Positions 40,721 to 48,777 are shown, counted from the stretch's first letter. The stretch is 64,000 bases of DNA from Desulfosporosinus nitroreducens (GCF_023897015.1 NZ_JAMHFY010000013.1:62001-126000); one strand, 5' to 3'. A program made the numbers and translations. The notes: a model not told the origin generated them from the sequence alone.

Positions 40721-41506
40721 ATGCGAAACATTCGTCTAAAACTAGCCTATGACGGAACAAACTATCACGGATTCCAACGACAGGATGAAGCCCATGGGCC
40801 CACAGTTCAGGGAACCTTGGAATCTGTATGGGCGAGACTCGTCGAGGAAAACATAACTCTAGCTATGGCAGGTCGGACGGATGCGGGGGTGCACGCCTCC
40901 GGTCAAATTGTAAATTTCATGACTGCCGCTAGAATTCCCGATGAAAAAATCCCTAAGGCATTTAACAGTCTGCTTCCAAGGGACATTCGCATACTCGAGG
41001 CGGAGTGTGTTGCGGACGAGTTTAATGCCCGATGGTCAGCAAAATGGAAGCGCTATGATTATCTGATTGATAATAAGCGTATACCGGATATATTTAAGCG
41101 TCTTTATGCATCCCATATGCCCATACCCTTAAATACTGACCACATGCAACAAGCGGCTGCCTTTCTGGAAGGACGACATAATTTCAAAACGTTTGCAGCT
41201 ACAGGTGGTGATAGTAAGAGGTTTGAACGAACGATTCATAGGTGTCAAGTAAGAGAAGAGGACAACCGATTAATTCGAGTATCCTGCGTGGGAGATGGAT
41301 TTCTATACCACATGGTCCGTATTATTGTTGGAACACTCATGGAGGTAGGTAAAGGACGTACTCTCCCTGGAGAGATTCCCGAAATCATTGCCAGTCATGA
41401 TCGGAAGCGCGCTCGCATGATTGCACCTGCACACGGTTTATCACTAGTTCATGTAAATTATACGGATGAAAGTCCATTTGAGGTTTTTAAAGAGCTTTTT
41501 AAATAA
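40721..41506 (+). CDS. truA: tRNA pseudouridine(38-40) synthase
   Basis: Makes pseudouridine at positions 38-40 of the tRNA anticodon arm. The catalytic Asp lies in MAGRTDAGVHASGQ. The opening LAYDGTNYHGFQRQ and VGDGFLYHMVRIIVGTL are signatures. ATG 40721 is preferred because GCGGAGGC lies 11 nt upstream; ATG 40712 is too close. 261 residues. truA next to rplM-rpsI is the usual order. Confidence 0.95.
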   Translation: MRNIRLKLAYDGTNYHGFQRQDEAHGPTVQGTLESVWARLVEENITLAMAGRTDAGVHASGQIVNFMTAARIPDEKIPKAFNSLLPRDIRILEAECVADEFNARWSAKWKRYDYLIDNKRIPDIFKRLYASHMPIPLNTDHMQQAAAFLEGRHNFKTFAATGGDSKRFERTIHRCQVREEDNRLIRVSCVGDGFLYHMVRIIVGTLMEVGKGRTLPGEIPEIIASHDRKRARMIAPAHGLSLVHVNYTDESPFEVFKELFK

Positions 41507-41509
41507 AGC

Positions 41510-41538
41510 TTGACATTAGGCTCAATTTTAAATAGAAT
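41510..41538 (+). promoter_or_regulatory. Promoter for rplM-rpsI
   Basis: Perfect TTGACA (41510-41515) and TAGAAT (41533-41538) with a 17-bp spacer, directly after truA. Confidence 0.75.
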
Positions 41539-41565
41539 ATCAATATGAGTTTTTATGCCTTGGAT

Positions 41566-41616
41566 ATGATTGAGCCCCATGCCCCTGGCATACGCAAGCA
41601 TGATTGAGCCCCATGC
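41566..41616 (+). promoter_or_regulatory. rplM leader with a duplicated 17-nt motif
   Basis: ATGATTGAGCCCCATGC occurs twice exactly (41566-41582 and 41600-41616), 34 nt apart, in the untranslated leader of rplM. L13 leaders are known autoregulatory RNAs in Firmicutes; whether these copies are part of one is an inference. Confidence 0.55.
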
Positions 41617-41659
41617 GAGTGAGGAAAAACAGCAAAACTTCTAAATTGGAGGGAAAGTC

Positions 41660-42091
41660 ATGTCCACGTTTTTTGCGAAAGCACAAGAACAGGAGCGTAA
41701 ATGGTATATTATTGACGCTGAGGGAATCCCCTTGGGTCGTATTGCTACTGAAGCAGCACGTCTCCTGAGAGGTAAACATAAACCGACATTCACCCCTAAT
41801 GTTGACACGGGGGACCATGTCATTATTATTAATGCTGCAAAATTAGTCTTAACAGGTAACAAACTAAACGATAAAATGTATCGTCGTCACTCAGGATATC
41901 CTGGCGGGTTAAAAGAAGTTCCTTACAAAAAGTTAATGCAAATCATGCCAGAACGAGCTATGGAACATGCTGTGAAGGGAATGCTTCCTCATAACAAGTT
42001 GGGCGCCCAAATGTACACTAAGTTAAAAGTGTACAAGGGAGATACACACCCCCATCAAGCTCAACAACCTGAAATTTGGACAATTCAGTAG
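41660..42091 (+). CDS. rplM: 50S ribosomal protein L13
   Basis: Early-assembly 23S rRNA-binding protein. 143 residues, with [20 protein letters not shown] and [17 protein letters not shown] segments conserved. TTGGAGGGA precedes the ATG. It has its own promoter and structured leader and is followed 17 nt later by rpsI. Confidence 0.97.
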   Translation: MSTFFAKAQEQERKWYIIDAEGIPLGRIATEAARLLRGKHKPTFTPNVDTGDHVIIINAAKLVLTGNKLNDKMYRRHSGYPGGLKEVPYKKLMQIMPERAMEHAVKGMLPHNKLGAQMYTKLKVYKGDTHPHQAQQPEIWTIQ

Positions 42092-42108
42092 GAAGGAGGA
42101 AGTAAAAC

Positions 42109-42504
42109 ATGGCAACTCAATTACAATACGCAGCTACTGGACGACGCAAAAATGCAATTGCTCGTGTTCGTCTTATTCCCGGTGAAGGAAAATTCATCAT
42201 TAATAAGCGTGAATTAGCGGAGTATTTTGGTAAGAAAACTCTGGAAATGATTGTTCAACAACCATTTAATATAACAGATACACTTGCTAAATATGATGTT
42301 ATTGCTCTCGCTCATGGGGGGGGAACTACTGGCCAAGCTGGTGCAATTCGTTTAGGAATTGCTCGTGCTTTGTTAAAGGCAGATATTAGTCTCCGTCCAA
42401 GTCTTAAGAGAGCTGGCTTTCTTACACGTGACCCACGTATGAAAGAGCGTCGCAAATACGGCTTGAAGAAAGCTCGTAAAGCTCCACAATTTTCAAAACG
42501 TTAA
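42109..42504 (+). CDS. rpsI: 30S ribosomal protein S9
   Basis: 30S head protein whose C-terminal tail reaches P-site tRNA. 131 residues; [17 protein letters not shown] and the final [12 protein letters not shown] (ending in the tRNA-contacting Lys-Arg) are conserved. AAGGAGGAAG precedes the ATG. Confidence 0.97.
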   Translation: MATQLQYAATGRRKNAIARVRLIPGEGKFIINKRELAEYFGKKTLEMIVQQPFNITDTLAKYDVIALAHGGGTTGQAGAIRLGIARALLKADISLRPSLKRAGFLTRDPRMKERRKYGLKKARKAPQFSKR

Positions 42505-42517
42505 TACAGTGCAATTC

Positions 42518-42545
42518 AAAGGAAGGGATTTATCCCTTCCTTTTT
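42518..42545 (+). terminator. Intrinsic terminator after rpsI
   Basis: AAAGGAAGGGA (42518-42528) pairs perfectly with TCCCTTCCTTT (42533-42543), loop TTTA, and runs into T residues. Ends the large ribosomal-protein region. Confidence 0.9.
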
Positions 42546-42676
42546 GTATTAGGAAACATAAATTTGCTCACAATAGAGTTGTCCTTTCACTTGTAAATTG
42601 GGAACTTATTGCATTTGACTCATCAAACTAAAGATGGCACAAATAACAGAACTTATGAACGAAAGGAATAAATGCT

Positions 42677-43152
42677 ATGGGTAAATTTGAAAGTGCTGAA
42701 AAGCTGAGAAGGCATCAAGAGAGAAGTATGAAGACAGGGCGAATTTATTTGAGGGACCATCTCTTGACCTGCTAGAAGATAATCGATTTGCCTTTGCCCG
42801 TTTTCTTTCACAGAGAAGACGGAAAAGTATGGGAGCTCATCGAAACTCCGATAATCCCAAATATAGAGAAGAAGCTATTATAGCAGCCTCGGAGTGTCTA
42901 GCGGGAAGATTAGTTGCCTATGATAAAACAGGAAAAGCGATTGAACCTGAATATGAGCCTTCCGTTGAAATACTTCAGGATCCTGAAAAAGAAGCCAGTG
43001 GTCCAATTTTTGTTAAAGGCAATATTCCGATTGAATCTGCAGATGGGTATACATATGAAATCAGAAATAGAGTAACTTTTTGTGACAAGCCAAACGAATA
43101 TTCTGAAGGTCTCCCCCATAAGGTAAGACGAAATAGACTAGGGGAGGGATAG
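42677..43152 (+). pseudogene. Hypothetical protein gene with a frameshift near its 5' end
   Basis: ATG 42677 has GAAAGGAATAA upstream, but its frame stops after 32 codons at the TAG near 42773. The other frame is open from just after a TGA at about 42701 and runs through the ATG at 42829 to the stop at 43152. It reads KASREKYEDRANLFEGP..., then SQRRRKSMGAHRNSDNP. Insertion of one G after GAAAAG near 42702 would join them into one protein of about 158 residues. The C-terminal 107 residues include SVEILQDPEKEASGPIF and a final KVRRNRLGEG. I do not recognise the family. It could also be a genuine gene starting at 42829 or a sequencing error. Confidence 0.55.
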
Positions 43153-43154
43153 GA

Positions 43155-43886
43155 ATGAAACCGATTTGGGTTATAAGTGTGAAACGACGCAAGATATTTT
43201 TAGGAATTGTGCTTACACTTTTTTTGACGTTAGCTCTTGTAGCTGGATTTAGTGGACAGGACAAAGAAATATGGAGTTGGACCTTGGGAGATCGAGTCAT
43301 GGTAATTGACGCAGGTCACGGAGGTGTGGACCCCGGTGCAGTTGGAATAAGCAAAGTATTAGAAAAAGATATTACCTTGGCTGTATCCAAACGCTTGCAA
43401 GCGCTGGTTCAGCAAAGTGGAGCTAAGACAATTATGGTTCGCGAAGATGACCGAGACTTAGGTACTTCTCAAGGACTTTTGAGGCGGAAGAGAGAGGATT
43501 TAGCCCAACGCATCCAATTGGCGATGGACTCTCAAGCTGAAGTATATTTAAGTATTCATGCCAATAGTTTTCCTGATGCAAAACTTACAGGAGCGCAAAC
43601 GTTTTATCATTCAGATTCTCCGGAAGGAAAGCTCTTAGCTCAATCGATTCAGCAAGAGCTAAACAGTATGACAGATACCAAAAGAGTTGCTAAAGGAAAT
43701 CAAGATATTTATGTCTTAAAGAAGGCAAATCAGGCAGCCGTGACTGTCGAACTAGGCTTTCTTTCAAACCTTCAAGAAGAACAGTTATTGACCACTCCTG
43801 AATATCAACAAAGGTTAGCAATTGCAATCTTTCAAGGGGTAAGTACCTACTTTAGTAAACAAGCTGGGAATAAAGGTACAAGATAA
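43155..43886 (+). CDS. cwlD: N-acetylmuramoyl-L-alanine amidase CwlD
   Basis: Amidase_3 family cell-wall hydrolase. CwlD acts during spore cortex formation, trimming muramic acid so that muramic lactam can form. Residues 10-32 form a signal-anchor helix (KRRKIFLGIVLTLFLTLALVAG). The zinc site is in MVIDAGHGGVDPGAVG, SIHANSFPDA supplies a further ligand, and VELGFLSNLQEE holds the catalytic glutamate. 243 residues. Position after rpsI matches the arrangement in spore formers. AGGGATAGGAATG starts it 2 nt after the preceding frame. Confidence 0.93.
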   Translation: MKPIWVISVKRRKIFLGIVLTLFLTLALVAGFSGQDKEIWSWTLGDRVMVIDAGHGGVDPGAVGISKVLEKDITLAVSKRLQALVQQSGAKTIMVREDDRDLGTSQGLLRRKREDLAQRIQLAMDSQAEVYLSIHANSFPDAKLTGAQTFYHSDSPEGKLLAQSIQQELNSMTDTKRVAKGNQDIYVLKKANQAAVTVELGFLSNLQEEQLLTTPEYQQRLAIAIFQGVSTYFSKQAGNKGTR

Positions 43887-43989
43887 ATTAGAGAATTTTG
43901 TTGAATAATATTAGTTTTTGCAGGAAACTATTTTCTTTTCGCGAATGTCTAATTTAGGATAAAGATATCTGTGAAAGTAGGGAGCATTT

Positions 43990-44505
43990 GTGGATATTCT
44001 GCCCATTATATTATTTCTTCTAGGAGTTTGTTTCTTATTTTTGGGTTGGCGTTGGCAGAATCCACCCAACGAAGAAGCTCTGACAGCCTTGAAAGGGCTA
44101 GCGTATTTGAAGAGAGAAGTTATTCGGGTCCAAGATCAGGTTTATGAGCTCGAAGGTAAGCTGTTAGAAGCTAGGGTGAAAGATATTCAAGAAGTTGAAA
44201 ACGGAGAAATTATATCTATAGAAAAAGAAACCAATGTAGAGGAACCTAGCCCTGAGGAACTTGAAGCTAGAGAAATCCAATCCAAAGAAACTTACAATTA
44301 TAGTTTATTTAAAACACAAAAAGGGATAATGCAAAGTGAAGTTGAACCCCAACCCCAACCCCATCTCTCACCAAAATACCAAGAAGTATTGGAACTTGCC
44401 GCAAACGGGCAACGTATACCGGAAATTGCCCAACGCTTGTTTCTAAGCCAAGATGCGGTAAGGATGGTATTGCGAATGCAGCCAGATGGAGGTAAGAACA
44501 GTTGA
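43990..44505 (+). CDS. Membrane-anchored protein with C-terminal helix-turn-helix
   Basis: 171 residues, starting at GTG 43990 after GTAGGGAGC. An N-terminal hydrophobic helix (ILPIILFLLGVCFLFLGW) is followed by a probable coiled-coil stretch (about residues 35-65), then an acidic, low-complexity linker ending in EVEPQPQPHLSP. The last 45 residues, YQEVLELAANGQRIPEIAQ then RLFLSQDAVRMVLRM, resemble a sigma-region-4-like helix-turn-helix. It overlaps the next gene by 4 nt. No known function; membrane tethering of a DNA-binding or protein-binding domain is an inference. Confidence 0.75.
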   Translation: MDILPIILFLLGVCFLFLGWRWQNPPNEEALTALKGLAYLKREVIRVQDQVYELEGKLLEARVKDIQEVENGEIISIEKETNVEEPSPEELEAREIQSKETYNYSLFKTQKGIMQSEVEPQPQPHLSPKYQEVLELAANGQRIPEIAQRLFLSQDAVRMVLRMQPDGGKNS

Positions 44506-44936
44506 AAGTGACACGATCCTTTTGGCTTGGGTTAGGTTCAGGACTTATTTTGAGTGCTATGCTGTCTCTGTTCTTCTCTCCTCAGCAGAGGCCCTCAGAT
44601 GGTCAATTAAATCCTCAAACATCGCTTCCAATAACTGAGGAGACAAAAGAACCTGATCCTGCGCCGCCCGTTCAGCCCGCCGAATCTGATCCAAAAGAGA
44701 GTTTGCCGCCTGATCCCCAAGTTTCGCCCCAAATTGATCGAGATTTTGTAATCCCAAAGGGAGCCAGTGCTGAACGAATAGCTGATTTGTTGTTTGCTCA
44801 AGAATTTATTAAAGATAAAGAGGCTTTCTTAGCGCTTACTCGTCAAATGAGAGCAGAGCGGCGTTTTAGAGCAGGAACTTTTAAATTGTTAGTAGGTCTT
44901 AGTGAGGAAGAAGTGATTTTTAGGTTGCTAAAGTAG
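44502..44936 (+). CDS. MltG-like short protein (LysM-like subdomain only)
   Basis: 144 residues from TTG 44502. One N-terminal transmembrane helix (FWLGLGSGLILSAMLSLFF), then a proline/acid-rich linker (residues 30-75), then a domain IPKGASAERIADLLFAQEFI...ERRFRAGTFKL like the LysM-type subdomain of endolytic transglycosylase MltG (YceG). The catalytic part of MltG is absent. The 4-nt overlap with the HTH membrane gene indicates coupling. It may be a peptidoglycan-binding partner. Family similarity is moderate; function is unknown. Confidence 0.7.
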   Translation: MKVTRSFWLGLGSGLILSAMLSLFFSPQQRPSDGQLNPQTSLPITEETKEPDPAPPVQPAESDPKESLPPDPQVSPQIDRDFVIPKGASAERIADLLFAQEFIKDKEAFLALTRQMRAERRFRAGTFKLLVGLSEEEVIFRLLK

Positions 44937-44943
44937 GGGACTT

Positions 44944-45147
44944 GTGTGACACAGCGCTCGGTGCTTACGACGCAGAGCAAACTAACCGTTTAAGCTCCGC
45001 TATGGGGAGCGGGGTTCCCGCCAGATGAGCCGTCCTTGGCTCACTGGCGGCAGTGTACATCCCTGTACACTGCCCCGCCTCTGGGGTCGGAGCTTAAACG
45101 GAAGTTTGCTTTTCTGCTTACGTAAAGACGTCGCGCTCGTGTCACAC
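44944..45147. repeat. Large multi-branched palindromic element (about 204 bp)
   Basis: The ends GTGTGACAC (44944-44952) and GTGTCACAC (45139-45147) are perfect complements. Inside, GCGC pairs with GCGC, GCAGAGCAAACT (44972-44983) with AGTTTGCT..CTGC (45103-45117), and a perfect 14-bp stem joins 44986-44999 to 45088-45101. GCGGGG/CCCCGC then closes a junction with two hairpins: a 13-bp stem (45018-45031 with 45038-45050, one bulged A) and a perfect 9-bp stem (45051-45059 with 45064-45072). It is GC-rich against its surroundings and encodes no credible protein. Confidence 0.85.
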
Positions 45148-45309
45148 TGCGTCCTGGGTCTTGGGACGAAGGACGAGGGGAGCGTTGCTTTGGGAGAAGG
45201 CACATTTTATGTGCACCTTCTGGCTTGGTCTTGTGTAGAACGTGTGCAAGCCGGGGTGGTCGTGATTTGGAATTGAATATATGCTTGCAAATTGTTTGCA
45301 AGCTTTTTT
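45148..45309 (+). other. Non-coding stretch with hairpin, ending in a terminator
   Basis: Directly after the large palindrome. It holds a stem AGAAGG-CACAT/ATGTG-CA-CCTTCT (45195-45221). It ends with the perfect stem GCTTGCAAA (45283-45291) with TTTGCAAGC (45295-45303) followed by six T, an intrinsic terminator. Could be the 3' part of a transcript that includes the palindrome. 45310-45425 shows only the rocF ribosome site. Confidence 0.5.
45283..45309 (+). terminator. Intrinsic terminator before rocF
   Basis: 9-bp perfect stem with TTG loop and six T residues. It would end transcripts from the cwlD-to-palindrome region before the arginase gene. Confidence 0.85.
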
Positions 45310-45425
45310 CTTTTTGGGGAACATTAATATGTATCGAGAAAATGGGCAATATTTTGAACCAAGGGGCTTGGTATCTTGCCTCGAATCACTCGGAGTAGAG
45401 AATTAAAAGCAGGGAGTATAAAGCT

Positions 45426-46328
45426 ATGCAAAAAAAAGTCATTAGGATTATTGGAGTACCTATTGATTTGGGTGCAGATCGTCGTGGAGTGGACATGGGT
45501 CCAAGTGCTATTCGATATGCTGGTTTAAATGCCAGATTAAAGGGGCTGGGTTGGAAGGTTGAGGATTACGGCAATCTGGAGGTTCCGGTTCCTGAGACGC
45601 GTGAGATCAAGGACAAGCGTCTTAAGTATCTGGAGGAAATTGTCACGATTAATGAACGTCTTCATCTCATAGTCTCTGAGGCAATAAAGGAAGGGGTGGT
45701 CCCCTTAATCCTTGGTGGAGACCATAGTTTAGGAATTGGGACTCTAGCAGGATTGGCTTTAAGTGAAAAATCGTTTGGATTAATTTGGTTTGATACACAT
45801 GGTGATTATAATTCCCTTGATACGACTGAAAGCGGTAATATTCATGGTATGCCCTTGGCAGTAGCTAATGGGATCGGTGCTCCGGAATTAACGTCCATTG
45901 GCGGGGTAAAGAAAAAATTGCGTGAGGAAAATACCGTGATTATTGGAGCGCGTGAAATGGATCCTCAAGAAAAGGAACTGCTTCGGAAGTCGAAAATTAC
46001 TGTTTTTACGATGCGAGATATTGATCAAGTAGGAATGACGGAAGTGGTCAAACAAGGGATTAAAATTGCTTCACAAGGGACGGATGGGATTCATATCAGT
46101 TTTGATTTGGATGTGATTGATCCTGAGGAGGCACCAGGTGTTGGAACGCCTGTAGCAGGAGGAATCACATATCGGGAGGCACATCTAGCGATGGAACTCT
46201 TGGCCGACTCAGGACGTATTTCAAGTATGGATGTCGTAGAAGTGAATCCGATTTTAGATAATCATAATAAAACAGCTAAGCTAGCCGTAGGGCTAATATG
46301 TTCAGCTTTTGGAGAACAAATATTCTAA
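45426..46328 (+). CDS. rocF: Arginase
   Basis: Hydrolyses arginine to ornithine and urea. 300 residues of the ureohydrolase family with the binuclear manganese motifs: [17 protein letters not shown] (usually DAHGD), [28 protein letters not shown], and the arginase-specific C-terminal [13 protein letters not shown]. The second metal motif has Thr where Ala is common; the metal ligands themselves are kept. GCAGGGAGTATAAAGC precedes the ATG. It is a catabolic gene located about 2.6 kb before the arginine biosynthetic operon. Confidence 0.9.
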   Translation: MQKKVIRIIGVPIDLGADRRGVDMGPSAIRYAGLNARLKGLGWKVEDYGNLEVPVPETREIKDKRLKYLEEIVTINERLHLIVSEAIKEGVVPLILGGDHSLGIGTLAGLALSEKSFGLIWFDTHGDYNSLDTTESGNIHGMPLAVANGIGAPELTSIGGVKKKLREENTVIIGAREMDPQEKELLRKSKITVFTMRDIDQVGMTEVVKQGIKIASQGTDGIHISFDLDVIDPEEAPGVGTPVAGGITYREAHLAMELLADSGRISSMDVVEVNPILDNHNKTAKLAVGLICSAFGEQIF

Positions 46329-46444
46329 GGGGTGAAGTAAAATCGCAATTGAGATGTTTAAATACAGAGTATTTTCTAAATTGTTCATTGCGAATAAAAC
46401 AGGTTGTAGGTTAAAATGGTTATAGTATCTTGCTCAAATCCCCT

Positions 46445-46472
46445 TGAAACTTTTTAGACTATTAAAACGTAT
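46445..46472 (+). promoter_or_regulatory. ECF-type promoter for the sigma factor gene
   Basis: TGAAAC (46445-46450) and CGTAT (46468-46472) separated by 17 bp match the style of Firmicute ECF sigma promoters (TGAAAC, spacer, CGTA). It lies about 55 nt before the ECF sigma gene, suggesting autoregulation. Confidence 0.65.
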
Positions 46473-46527
46473 TAAGAGTGAGAAGATAATGCGAGTTTAA
46501 AAGTACTCAGGATAGGAGCCTAAGTTA

Positions 46528-47091
46528 ATGGAAGATGCCGAGGTTATTCGGCAAGTAATAGCAGGTCATCACCAACAATATGCTGTCCTTGTCCAACGTT
46601 ACCAGGAGCCCTTGATTCATTTCTTGTGCCGAATCCTTGGTTCAGAAGAGGATGTTTTTGACTGCGCTCAGGATGCTTTCCTCGCAGCCTATCGAAATCT
46701 TAATCGATACTCAAAAGAATATCCGTTTCGGGCCTGGCTATATGCCATTGCTCGTAATAGGGCTCTTGATCTTTTGCGTAAAAGGCGTAAAGAAGTTTTA
46801 GTAACTTCAGATGAAAACACAGTTGATCATCAACCTGGCCCTGAAGAAGTATTGTTGGCTAAAGAGCAGGCAATCCTTTTATCTGAGGTATTACATGAAC
46901 TTCCTGAACATTACACTCAAGCACTCTATTTGCGTTATCATCAAGAACTTTCGTACAAAGAAATAGCTGTAGTGCTGGAGGTTCCTGTAAGCCGAGTCAA
47001 GACTTACATTCATCGGGGAAAAGAAAAGCTTCGCCAGAACCTGGAAAGGAGGGAGACCCATGGAGGAGAAGGACAACCTGCAATGGATTAA
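46528..47091 (+). CDS. ECF-family RNA polymerase sigma factor
   Basis: 187 residues with only sigma regions 2 and 4. Region 2: LVQRYQEPLIHFLCRILGSEEDVFDCAQDAF then RYSKEYPFRAWLYAIARN. Region 4 helix-turn-helix: ELSYKEIAVVLEVPVSRVKT. Resembles the SigW/SigX type. GATAGGAGCC precedes the ATG. Its 3' end overlaps the next membrane protein by 32 nt, the usual layout for an ECF sigma and its anti-sigma. The inducing signal is unknown; envelope stress is only a guess. Confidence 0.9.
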   Translation: MEDAEVIRQVIAGHHQQYAVLVQRYQEPLIHFLCRILGSEEDVFDCAQDAFLAAYRNLNRYSKEYPFRAWLYAIARNRALDLLRKRRKEVLVTSDENTVDHQPGPEEVLLAKEQAILLSEVLHELPEHYTQALYLRYHQELSYKEIAVVLEVPVSRVKTYIHRGKEKLRQNLERRETHGGEGQPAMD

Positions 47092-47530
47092 ACTGTTTAG
47101 AGATGAACCTATTCCCAAAGTAGCTCTGGAAAATTTCCAAGCTCAGCTCATGGCTCAAATTGTAGCACAACCTGTTGATTTCGGAGCAGAAAGCCGCCTG
47201 GCTGCGCGTCGAAAGTGGGGGTTAGGGTTAGCTTTTAGTTTAATGTTTACAGGATTATTGCTTGGGACAGTTTTATGGTTCGGAAGCGAAATACTTTATC
47301 AAGGGCTAAATTCACTGCTGGTTATGTTCGCCGGGTTCCCTTATGTTTCTGAGCTTCAGCAATTTGGACAGCGAATTCTAGAAAGCCTCATATTATTTAA
47401 AGAGCTAAAGATCGGGATAGATCTCCTCTGGGGTGTTGTTTCTTGGCCATTACTGGGGGTGCTGTGTGTAATAGTTGTTTTTAGAAACCCTCATTCTATT
47501 TACGAAGATTCTACAATCAAAGAAGCATAA
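47060..47530 (+). CDS. Putative membrane anti-sigma factor
   Basis: 156 residues, starting at ATG 47060 inside the sigma gene after CTGGAAAGGAGG. A short cytoplasmic N-terminus (about 50 residues) is followed by a transmembrane helix (GLGLAFSLMFTGLLLGTVLWF), an external or amphipathic middle, and a second helix (LLWGVVSWPLLGVLCVIVVF). No HxxxCxxC zinc anti-sigma motif is visible, so assignment as anti-sigma factor rests on overlap and topology only. Confidence 0.6.
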   Translation: MEEKDNLQWIKLFRDEPIPKVALENFQAQLMAQIVAQPVDFGAESRLAARRKWGLGLAFSLMFTGLLLGTVLWFGSEILYQGLNSLLVMFAGFPYVSELQQFGQRILESLILFKELKIGIDLLWGVVSWPLLGVLCVIVVFRNPHSIYEDSTIKEA

Positions 47531-47604
47531 TTATTGAATGAATATGAATGGTTGATAGAGCTAAGTTACTAGAGATAGAATTTGAGAAAAGAGATGGATT
47601 ACCC

Positions 47605-48777
47605 ATGGATGCAATAAAGGCTTTTTTTAGAGATCAGGCCCTGCATTTGCGCAAAGAAGTGTGGGAAGTTGCCCGCCAGATAGGGGCGCGTCCTGAGCTT
47701 GGTTATAAGGAATACTTTGCGTCCAATAGCCTAAGCAGTTTTCTGCAGAAGCATGGGTTTATAGTGGATCGTGGGATTGCAGGGATGGAGACCGCTTTTT
47801 TAGCAAGATTTAAGGGGTTGCGTCCAGGGCCGAGAATTGCATATTTAGCAGAATATGATGCCTTGCCAGTTATAGGGCATGGTTGTGGGCACAACTTGAT
47901 AGGAGCGGCCAGCGCGGGAGCAGCGGTGATTTTAAGTAAGAGTTTAGAATTAGCAGGTGAGGTCTTAGTGATCGGTGCTCCAGCAGAAGAGACCAGTGGG
48001 GCAAAAGTAACATTGGTTGAGAAAGGAATTTTTAAGGACGTCGATGCAGCGATGATGTTTCATCCAGGCAGTCAAAACGTCCCTGTCATTTCCAGCCTGG
48101 CTTTAGATGCTTTGGAGTTTACGTTTCATGGACGTTCTGCACATGCTGTAGCAGCGTCTGGTTTTGGGATTAATGCTTTAGATGCCATGATTAACTTTTT
48201 TGTCGGAATTAATGCACTGAAAAAGCAGGTTTCTCAGGATGTGAAAATCAATGGAATTATAACAGAGGGGGGGACAGCCCCGAATATTATCCCGGAACGT
48301 GCTGTGGCACAGTTTTATCTGCGTGCTCGAAAACGTAAAGAATTGGATGAATGGAGAGAGCAAGTAATACGTTGTGCCGAAGGGGCTGCTTCCATGGTTT
48401 CTGCAAAAATGACTTGGCATAAGTTCGAATTTTCTTATGATGAAATGCATACTAATCTATCTCTGGCTGAATGCTTTACTAGAAATCTGGGGGAGATGGG
48501 TATCCATCAGATAGCTTCTCCTCAAACGGCTATGGGGTCAGTAGATATGGGAAATGTCAGTCGAGCTGTTCCGGCAATTCATCCCTATTTAACATTAGGA
48601 ACAGGTACTGAGATTCCTCATACTCGGAACTTTGCCCAGGTATCGTTGTCACCAGATGGAGAAAGATTAGTGTTGTTGGCTATGCAGGTGCTAGCCTTTA
48701 CAGGCTGGGATGTTTTAAGTAATAATAAGCTGTTGCAACAGATCAAACGTGAGTTTCTGTTACTGACTAAAGAATAA
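47605..48777 (+). CDS. M20-family amidohydrolase
   Basis: Zinc peptidase/amidohydrolase of the M20D (AbgB/HipO-like) type. GHGCGHNLIGAASAGAA carries the metal-binding cysteine and histidine, GAPAEETSGAK the catalytic glutamates, MFHPGSQNV and IPHTRNF later ligands. The dimerisation domain lies about residues 170-290. Start uncertain: ATG 47605 (390 residues) fits the family; ATG 47548 adds 19 residues, and neither has a strong ribosome site. Substrate unknown; N-acyl amino acids or aminobenzoyl-glutamate-like compounds are possible. A terminator follows. Confidence 0.82.
   Translation: MDAIKAFFRDQALHLRKEVWEVARQIGARPELGYKEYFASNSLSSFLQKHGFIVDRGIAGMETAFLARFKGLRPGPRIAYLAEYDALPVIGHGCGHNLIGAASAGAAVILSKSLELAGEVLVIGAPAEETSGAKVTLVEKGIFKDVDAAMMFHPGSQNVPVISSLALDALEFTFHGRSAHAVAASGFGINALDAMINFFVGINALKKQVSQDVKINGIITEGGTAPNIIPERAVAQFYLRARKRKELDEWREQVIRCAEGAASMVSAKMTWHKFEFSYDEMHTNLSLAECFTRNLGEMGIHQIASPQTAMGSVDMGNVSRAVPAIHPYLTLGTGTEIPHTRNFAQVSLSPDGERLVLLAMQVLAFTGWDVLSNNKLLQQIKREFLLLTKE

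Noticed and set aside
44340-44362. CCCAACC-type short repeat within the HTH membrane gene
   Set aside because: It encodes a PQPQP linker in frame; ordinary low-complexity coding sequence.
45025-45276. ORFs on both strands across the large palindrome (83, 102, 67 and 60 codons)
   Set aside because: They arise from the GC-rich inverted repeats, have no ribosome sites and show no protein-like features.
44944-45309. Known housekeeping RNAs (tmRNA, RNase P RNA, SRP RNA, 6S RNA)
   Set aside because: None of the conserved sequence landmarks of these RNAs that I know are present.
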